Assembly (NCBI GenBank): GCA_016584495.1 | Contig: WAID01000003.1 | Coordinates: forward strand, 5,412,501 to 5,476,500 | Direction: 5' to 3' | Length of the DNA: 64,000 nucleotides | Origin: Celoporthe dispersa | Lineage: Eukaryota; Ascomycota; Sordariomycetes; Diaporthales; Cryphonectriaceae | Shown: positions 58,660 to 64,000 of the stretch, piece after piece | Numbering within the stretch: the first letter of the stretch is position 1 | Layout of the letters: each line of letters begins with the position of its first letter | Translations under genes and position numbers: made by a program | Notes under the pieces: model-generated | What the model saw: the letters and a program-made list of their open reading frames with translations, nothing else | Database searches by the model: none | What the model was told of the DNA's origin: nothing

Positions 58660-58692
58660 GGCGTTGTGTGTGTGTGTGCGTGTGTGCGTGTA
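58660..58692. repeat. (TG)n/(CG) alternating tract
   Basis: GTTGTGTGTGTGTGTGCGTG-like sequence in non-coding DNA. Confidence 0.8.
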
Positions 58693-59361
58693 TGCGCTCG
58701 CGCATGTGTGCGTTGTTCGTGTAATCACCCTGCCTCTCCGAGCTCGGCCCCCACATGGGTGTTGACGCAATCGCCGCTGCTCTCCCCCCTCCCCCGTCTT
58801 GCTTGTGATCGACGTTGTTGTTAGTCGTCGTCGTAAGGCAATAAGCACACCTCGGAGCTGGTCACAATGGGTAATAACGAATGAACACATATCACGAATG
58901 GTTGAATCACCAACAAATGCACGCATGATGGATAGGCACTGGTTTTTGTTGAGGGCAGATTATGTATTGGATTTGAATCTTGTGTGTGCTGTGTGTTTGG
59001 TATCTGGATCCTATCATCGCTCCATGACCTGCAGCCAGACGAGACTGGGGTGTGTGTGGGCGAGATAGCCGATCATCTGCCAATCCGGCCAACCCCTCCG
59101 CGGGGTCGCCTGTTCCCATGTTCCTCCTTGAGTGGTGACATTGGTGTCCCGTTTCCCTTTCCCATTGAATTCCTCCCTTGTTTCCATGATCGCAGTATGA
59201 ATAATAAGACCCCAACGCCAGTGCTATGCAGAAGAGGTATCGAGAGAGGAAGTTGTCAAATCGCTAGACCGTAATAAACACGTGATGCCGAATTATGAGT
59301 GATGATGCAGCAGTGAAGAAAACAAAGACGTAGGTGGTGAATGGTTGCGCTGTTGCCCGGT

Positions 59362-60235
59362 CTAGTAAACCGATATCGCGCTCACCAGCCTCGCCGTGTT
59401 GCGGGCTGCGGGCATGTAGTGTATTGAGTCGTCATAGAGATCTGCGTCGTCGTCGTCTTCTTCTGGCGAGGTCTTCTGCTGCTGCTGCTGTTGGTGTTGT
59501 TGCTGGTGTTGCTGCTGCTTCCCGTTGAAGGTAGGCAGCAGTGCGGTGGGCGGTGAGGGTGGCATCGACTCGTCCTCTGAGGACTCGTCCATGTCGTGCT
59601 CCAGCTCAGGTGGTGAGGCGGCAGAGTGATGCGAGGGTGAGCGGACGAGGGCGAGGTCGGCGTAGTCCTCGTCGTCCTCGTACGAGTCGTCCTCTTCGAA
59701 GTCCTCCATGTCGATCTCGACCACCTCCATCTTGGGGCTGAGTGGTGCTGACTTGTTGTGGTGGGAGGGCACACGACGCAGGGGAGACGACATCGGCCAT
59801 CTCGACGTCCTCGTCCTCCTCGTCCTCCGAGATGTCGCTGTCGTCATCTGAGGAAGAGTAGTCGTAGTCGTCCTCCTCTTCCTCCTCTGGGATGGAGTCG
59901 GCCCACTGGATGTGTCTGCTCTCGGTGGAGAGGGGAGAGGAGGTCTTCTTCTCGGTCTGGGAGGCGCTGCGGACGGAGTTGTTGAACCAGGACTCCTGCT
60001 CCCTCTCGGCGTCGGCAAGCTCGAGCATCAGGCTGTCGAGGAGGTTGGCGTGGCCGACGAGCAGGCGCAGGTTGTGGTCAGGCATGGCAGCCTCGTGCGA
60101 GAGCTTGGCCCTGGCCTTGTGGGCCAGGTAGTATGTCTGGGTGATGGACATCTTCTGCTTCTTGAAGGGAGAGAGGGGAGAGGAGTAGACCGGTGAGGTC
60201 GCCGGTGGTGATGTGGTGGTAAAAGTATTCGTCAT
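59362..60235 (-). CDS. Acidic, Gln-rich protein of unknown function, with one apparent frameshift
   Basis: A protein I cannot assign to a characterised family. It starts MTNTFTTTSPPATSPVYSSP. Its best candidate domain is a helical block at about residues 30-95: ITQTYYLAHKARAKLSHEAA, DHNLRLLVGHANLLDSLMLE and ADAEREQESWFNN; this block has the look of a conserved Pezizomycotina family. Strongly acidic regions (EEEEEDDYDYSSSDDDSD and MEDFEEDDSYEDDEDYADLA), a CAG-encoded Gln tract with His interruptions, and a C-terminus NTARLVSAISVY follow. The frame breaks at the G4 run 59781-59784 (plus strand). Removing one base joins EMADVVS to LRRVPSHHNKSAPLSPKM, giving 873 nt (290 aa). No signal peptide or membrane segment is seen. 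A nuclear or scaffold role would suit the composition but is speculation. The gene stands alone between two large non-coding regions. Confidence 0.75.
59471..59520 (-). repeat. Coding CAG/CAA tract (polyglutamine with His)
   Basis: Triplet repeats encode QQQHQQQHQQQQQQ in the C-terminal part of the acidic orphan protein. It is likely length-variable between strains. Confidence 0.85.
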
Positions 60236-63012
60236 CTTGAGAGGAGAAAAAAACTTGGAGGGGAAAAAAATGTCTTTCTTTTTATGCGGAGTGGTCGTAG
60301 TAATCTCGTCGTTTGGTGACTCCAAGGCAGACGCTTTGACTTGGGTGCGTTTGCGGATCCGATAAGTGGGCGGGTTGCAGGGGTTGTCTGTTGGTGGTAG
60401 TGGTGGTGGTGGTGTGCGAGGAGTCACCGTGGGATGGCTTCTCTTATGGCGGGAGACGAGGTTGGTTCTGCCGCATGTATTGTTGGGTCGACTATTCAGA
60501 TGGAGTAGTCAAAGTGAAACTGGGCTGTGTGTAGCAAAAAGGCTTGGTGGTGAGGTAAGGTGGTGGTGAATATGTTTGTGAGGACGAGATCAGGTCAGGC
60601 TGAGCGGTCTGAGGTCGGGACCGGAGGGGAGACACGATTCTTTTATCAACGGATCGCGGCTGACCGTCTTTTTCTCGTTCGTATGCGAGCACGGTACTAG
60701 TGAGTAGGTCGTGGCAGGGCCCTTGTAAGTAGGTTTTGTCTGTCTCTGCTTTTTTTCTCCTCGGAGCCGTGGGTCGGGACCAGCGGTCCACGGGGTCCAA
60801 CTCGGCCTTCGTTGTTGGAAATTCGCAGTCAGCGGAGCATTCAAACATCCTTGCAGGGGTACAAGCTGGCAGATCCATGGGCGCCCATGGGTGTCCACGG
60901 GGCCAAGGAGCGTGTACAACACAGCAGTACAGCGGTACGGAGGTACAAGCAGTAGTGGGTTTGCCAGGGGTCTCTGCCCAGGCCGTGTGCTGGGGTATCT
61001 TGCGGTCAGGGCGCGCGATTGGGGGTGGGCAGGGGGGGCTTACAAACCGAAGTTAGCGGGGGGAGCGCCCTCTGAAGCTGTGACTCGGGATGACTGAGCT
61101 GTCCCTTCGGGGTTTTGAGTTGGCCCCGGCCGGTCGTAAGGGGAGTACCACGTCCACTCGTTTACTATGGCAGGGGTACTTTGTCTACGGTTTTATCTCC
61201 CTGTCTCTTCTCATGCTGGTGCGATGTTCGCTAACGCTACAGGTCCTGTACAGCGTGTCTGCCTCCCCTAGGGCCTTGCTTCAGCTCAGCCTTCAAACCT
61301 GCTTCACCGTCGTCGGGTCGGAAGCGAGAGCGAAAGAAGAAGGGGAAGACAAAAAACAGATGAGGGCCACCACGACAGACTGCCACGAATCCTCGAATCC
61401 CTCGCGTGAGGCTTAGTTCTCTGGAGACAGGGCGGTAAGTGTTTCTCAAAAGTCGTATCTGCCAATTGCCTGTGGTCGTCGTAATACAATAAGTACATGC
61501 ATGCATGCTTTGCTGTACAGCTGCACTCGGCCGTGGCTGTGGCGTGTCTCTCTCTCTCTCTCCCGTCCCCCCATTGCGCTGCCTGGCGTTGCGCGCCAAA
61601 CGATACTACGGCACCACGAAATCCGGTCTTTACGGTACGCCCGCCCCGGCCTGTTGCTGCAAACTCTCTCTCCTTCCCACCCCAAGGCCGAATTCCGTCC
61701 GTAAGCCCAGAACCAGCACCAGCACCAGCTACATGGTACGACTACTAACATTGTAGCACTAGCTAGCACTAGCCGTCCAGATCTGAAAGCAACCAGCTCG
61801 GGTTCCTTACCAATCCGAAGGTCCTCTCGGTAAGCAACAGCGCCCTGTCCTGGCAGATCTGATGGCTCATCATTGATGGTTCATCAATCCAAACGATCGA
61901 CTCCTTGGCGCGACATCTTGCCGATGATTCATTCTCGCTCGACAAAACTGCGCGAGATGTCTCCGACCAGCCGGGACGTCGCTCTCGCATAGCATAGCCC
62001 GCCCAACCAACGCCCTACTACTAGTACATGCAGTTGTGTGTGTCTTGGGATTTTAGCAAGTCGTCATGTCATACGCGTATAGTAGTATATGCTTGCTCAG
62101 GATGAGTCGACGGCGACGTGGACACGGATACGGCCACGGCACCGCGATACGACACAACCATTCGTCCCTCGAGTCTTCAGGTCTTGGCAGCAGTGCACAG
62201 CCTGGGCGCTCACTACCCTCCTGCAGCCTCAAGTCCTGCGAGGTTTTGTGTGGTTGGTGATGCGTTATGTCTATGGTTCACGCTTCGGCGTTTGGTGGTG
62301 CTACCTGGCAGCAACCTTACACAGCCCAAAGCCCGCAGGCAGGAGTCAGGCAATCAGTCATCGTCCCTCGTTAATCGGGCACATGTTTCCTAATCGTTAC
62401 GGATATAAGAAACGTTCCATGTAGAATTTCTTTGGGTTATGTGGTGTGGCTGATGCAATCCATTCTCATTTCCCGCGCGCGCATACCTGGATTTGACTGA
62501 TTACCAATTTCGAATCTTTGTTCCCTTGGGACACGGAACCAATTGCCAAGCAAACCAACCCATAAAGTCCATCATTAATCCGCAACGGGCTGCTACACTA
62601 AACATGCCCTATGATTCATAATCAATAGAGCATCGCAGAACCTTCACGATGCACGTCTCTTATGAATGACTCCCCACACATCATAAACGTAGTCATGGTC
62701 ATGAGTACCGCAGTACGTACTGTTTGATCTACGCATAGTATGTATGTTATGCCTGCTAGGAGCCAGTACAGGTTTTTTAGTTGTTTATTTTTGAGGCTGC
62801 CTGTTAGTAACAGCGCGTCAAGTCTGCGTACGCCCGCCTATGGAGTGAGCCCTGTAGGTCTAAGGCAGCAGCAAGCACAAGTACCAGTCTCCAATCTCCG
62901 CCCTTTCACCGACATGTCCTCGAAACACGAAAAGGGCCAAGGCCCAAAGCCGACCAACCTCCTGGGCAGACATACAGCACAACTATGCAGTAGCTGCAGC
63001 AGGGGGAGAAAA

Positions 63013-63048
63013 GGTACGTACCATAAGTACGTACTGTAGGTACTACAG
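63013..63048. repeat. Three successive palindromes with GTAC cores
   Basis: GGTACGTACC (63013-63022), AGTACGTACT (63026-63035) and CTGTAG-GTA-CTACAG (63034-63048) are each perfectly self-complementary and lie within 36 bp. Confidence 0.85.
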
Positions 63049-63684
63049 TACATCAGTGGTGCGGGATCTGGCTTCCTGCGACTGGCACTGCAGTGCACTG
63101 CCGCTGCAGGTAAACAAACAGCTTACACTGCATATGGCGCATCCTCCTCCCTCGGCCTTCCCACCGGCATGCCCTCGGCTTCTTCAGATTCCCTCACGAC
63201 CCCCCCCAAAAACGATCCGTTCGTGCCCGATGCACCACACACGGGCCCGACAAGACCAAACCATACTACATACTACTGCAGCCTTTTTGCTTTTTCTTTC
63301 GGTTCCTTTTTTGGTCTCTCAAGGACGACTTTACACCACGATCCTCTTCAAGGCTACAATGACAATGAAGAAGCAGAAAGGAGGGGGGAAAGCTCTGACC
63401 AGAGATTTTCCTCCCTCCCGTCCCCACTCACATGCACACTCACCGCGATCTCGCACAGGGTCTGGGGTGTTTTCTTTCCTGCATCTCCCTGCCCCACAAC
63501 CTTTACCGCCCGCCATGCTAAAACTCGAACTTGCATACTGTATTTTTTTTTTTTACCATGTATTTTTCCTTGGTGGCAGACGTGGCAGCGCATTGCAGAT
63601 TTCATACCCCAGACACCGACTTCGTTGGCCTACAGGAGGGGTGGGAGGGGGGTGGAGGGGTCGGGTCTGGAGGCTGACTCCTGA

Positions 63685-63686
<2 letters not shown>

Positions 63687-63716
<30 letters not shown>
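63687..63716. repeat. (CT)n microsatellite
   Basis: About fourteen CT units in non-coding DNA near the window end. Confidence 0.9.
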
Positions 63717-63720
<4 letters not shown>

Positions 63721-64000
63721 GTCCATGCTCCATCCCACATATGCAAGATGTAACACAAAACAAAACAGATCAGATCCTGCTGCTGGGTCCCCTCCTTTGC
63801 AGGCGTGGCATCTTGTGTCGCTGCTGGCCAGTCAACAGGCCGCTGCTGCTGTTCACATGCTACTACCATAGTACTGTGGTACTTTGTGACATGGAGGGTG
63901 GGTGAATGGGGCACTGGCAGATTGATGCCCAGCCACGGATGTCGCCCGAGCAGCCTCACTCACACGAGATAGAGGATGAACGAATTTCGCAAAACTACGC

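Larger units (their letters stand above)
53644..59361. other. 5.7-kb non-coding, repeat-rich region
   Basis: No gene recognised. It lies between the RNase H gene, which starts at its left edge, and the 3' end of the acidic orphan gene. The sequence is rich in homopolymers, CA/TG tracts (56353-56376, 57377-57407, 57819-57839, 58660-58692) and GTAC-containing inverted repeats. Several open frames of 100-185 codons exist but consist of low-complexity Pro/Arg/Ser/Thr sequence and appear random. A very long 3' UTR, non-coding RNA or regulatory DNA are possible. Confidence 0.5.
60236..64000. other. 3.8-kb non-coding region upstream of the acidic orphan gene
   Basis: No gene recognised up to the window edge. 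The left end should be the promoter and leader of the acidic orphan gene. The rest has homopolymers, a CT microsatellite (63687-63716) and several GTAC palindromes. The longest open frame (about 270 codons, near 63056-63871) is low-complexity with no family resemblance. Confidence 0.5.

Noticed and set aside
63056..63871. 271-codon plus-strand frame at the right edge
   Set aside because: Translation consists of simple-repeat and low-complexity stretches (including a CT microsatellite), and its start is not an ATG.
1..64000. CRISPR arrays, prophage, bacterial operons or ribosomal RNA genes
   Set aside because: No regularly spaced repeats, phage proteins or rRNA sequence were seen; introns and gene content are fungal.

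Overview
This window looks like nuclear chromosomal DNA of a filamentous ascomycete (Pezizomycotina, most likely Sordariomycetes). The reasons are GC-rich coding regions, many genes with short GT-AG introns (mostly about 50-240 bp), and protein families typical of that group (PEX26, an INO80F-type subunit, a CAP10-type GT90 glycosyltransferase, a small secreted Hrip1-like protein). The sequence alone does not fix the genus. I could support 20 protein-coding genes. None belongs to a prokaryotic operon, phage or CRISPR system.

Layout: 1-3.5 kb, no gene seen. 3.5-14.4 kb, housekeeping genes: CCT8 (-), an INO80F-like chromatin subunit (+), the DUF155 protein RMD1 (-), a saccharopine-dehydrogenase-like oxidoreductase (-) and ribosomal protein eL43 (+). 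16.5-29.3 kb: a RING/PHD protein (+), mitochondrial mL46 (+), a CAF1/PARN-type nuclease (-), PEX26 (+), splicing factor RDS3/PHF5A (-) and a pinin-domain protein (+). 29.3-39.5 kb is sparse: an unrecognised 212-aa protein (+), a small secreted protein (-), a possible decayed gene and a tRNA-like relic. 39.6-53.6 kb is dense again: parvulin PIN4 (+), eS12 (-), uS8 (+), a GT90 glycosyltransferase (+), an NFKBIL1/J-domain-like protein (-), a DHA1-type MFS transporter (+) and an RNase H (-). 53.7-64 kb is about 10 kb of non-coding, repeat-rich DNA around one acidic, glutamine-rich protein of unknown function (-).

Most genes serve basic processes: protein folding (CCT8, PIN4), cytosolic and mitochondrial translation (eL43, eS12, uS8, mL46), splicing (RDS3, pinin), chromatin and Pol II-linked work (INO80F, the RING/PHD protein), RNA and DNA nuclease work (PARN-like, RNase H) and organelle biogenesis (PEX26). 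Placement looks like ordinary fungal shuffling, not a functional cluster. One clear regulatory pairing is the divergent eS12/uS8 ribosomal pair.

The strongest unexpected signal is technical or evolutionary. Five recognisable or conserved-looking genes each carry a single-base frame break at a short homopolymer, and a sixth gene carries two breaks. In each case a one-base change, or for the sixth gene possibly very short introns, makes the summed exons a multiple of three and reconnects the expected protein. Anyone using this window should treat these as probable assembly indels until read data are checked. I did not find a convincing undescribed multi-gene system. The best unexplained items are the acidic orphan protein in its large intergenic desert and the repeated GTAC-containing palindromes nearby.
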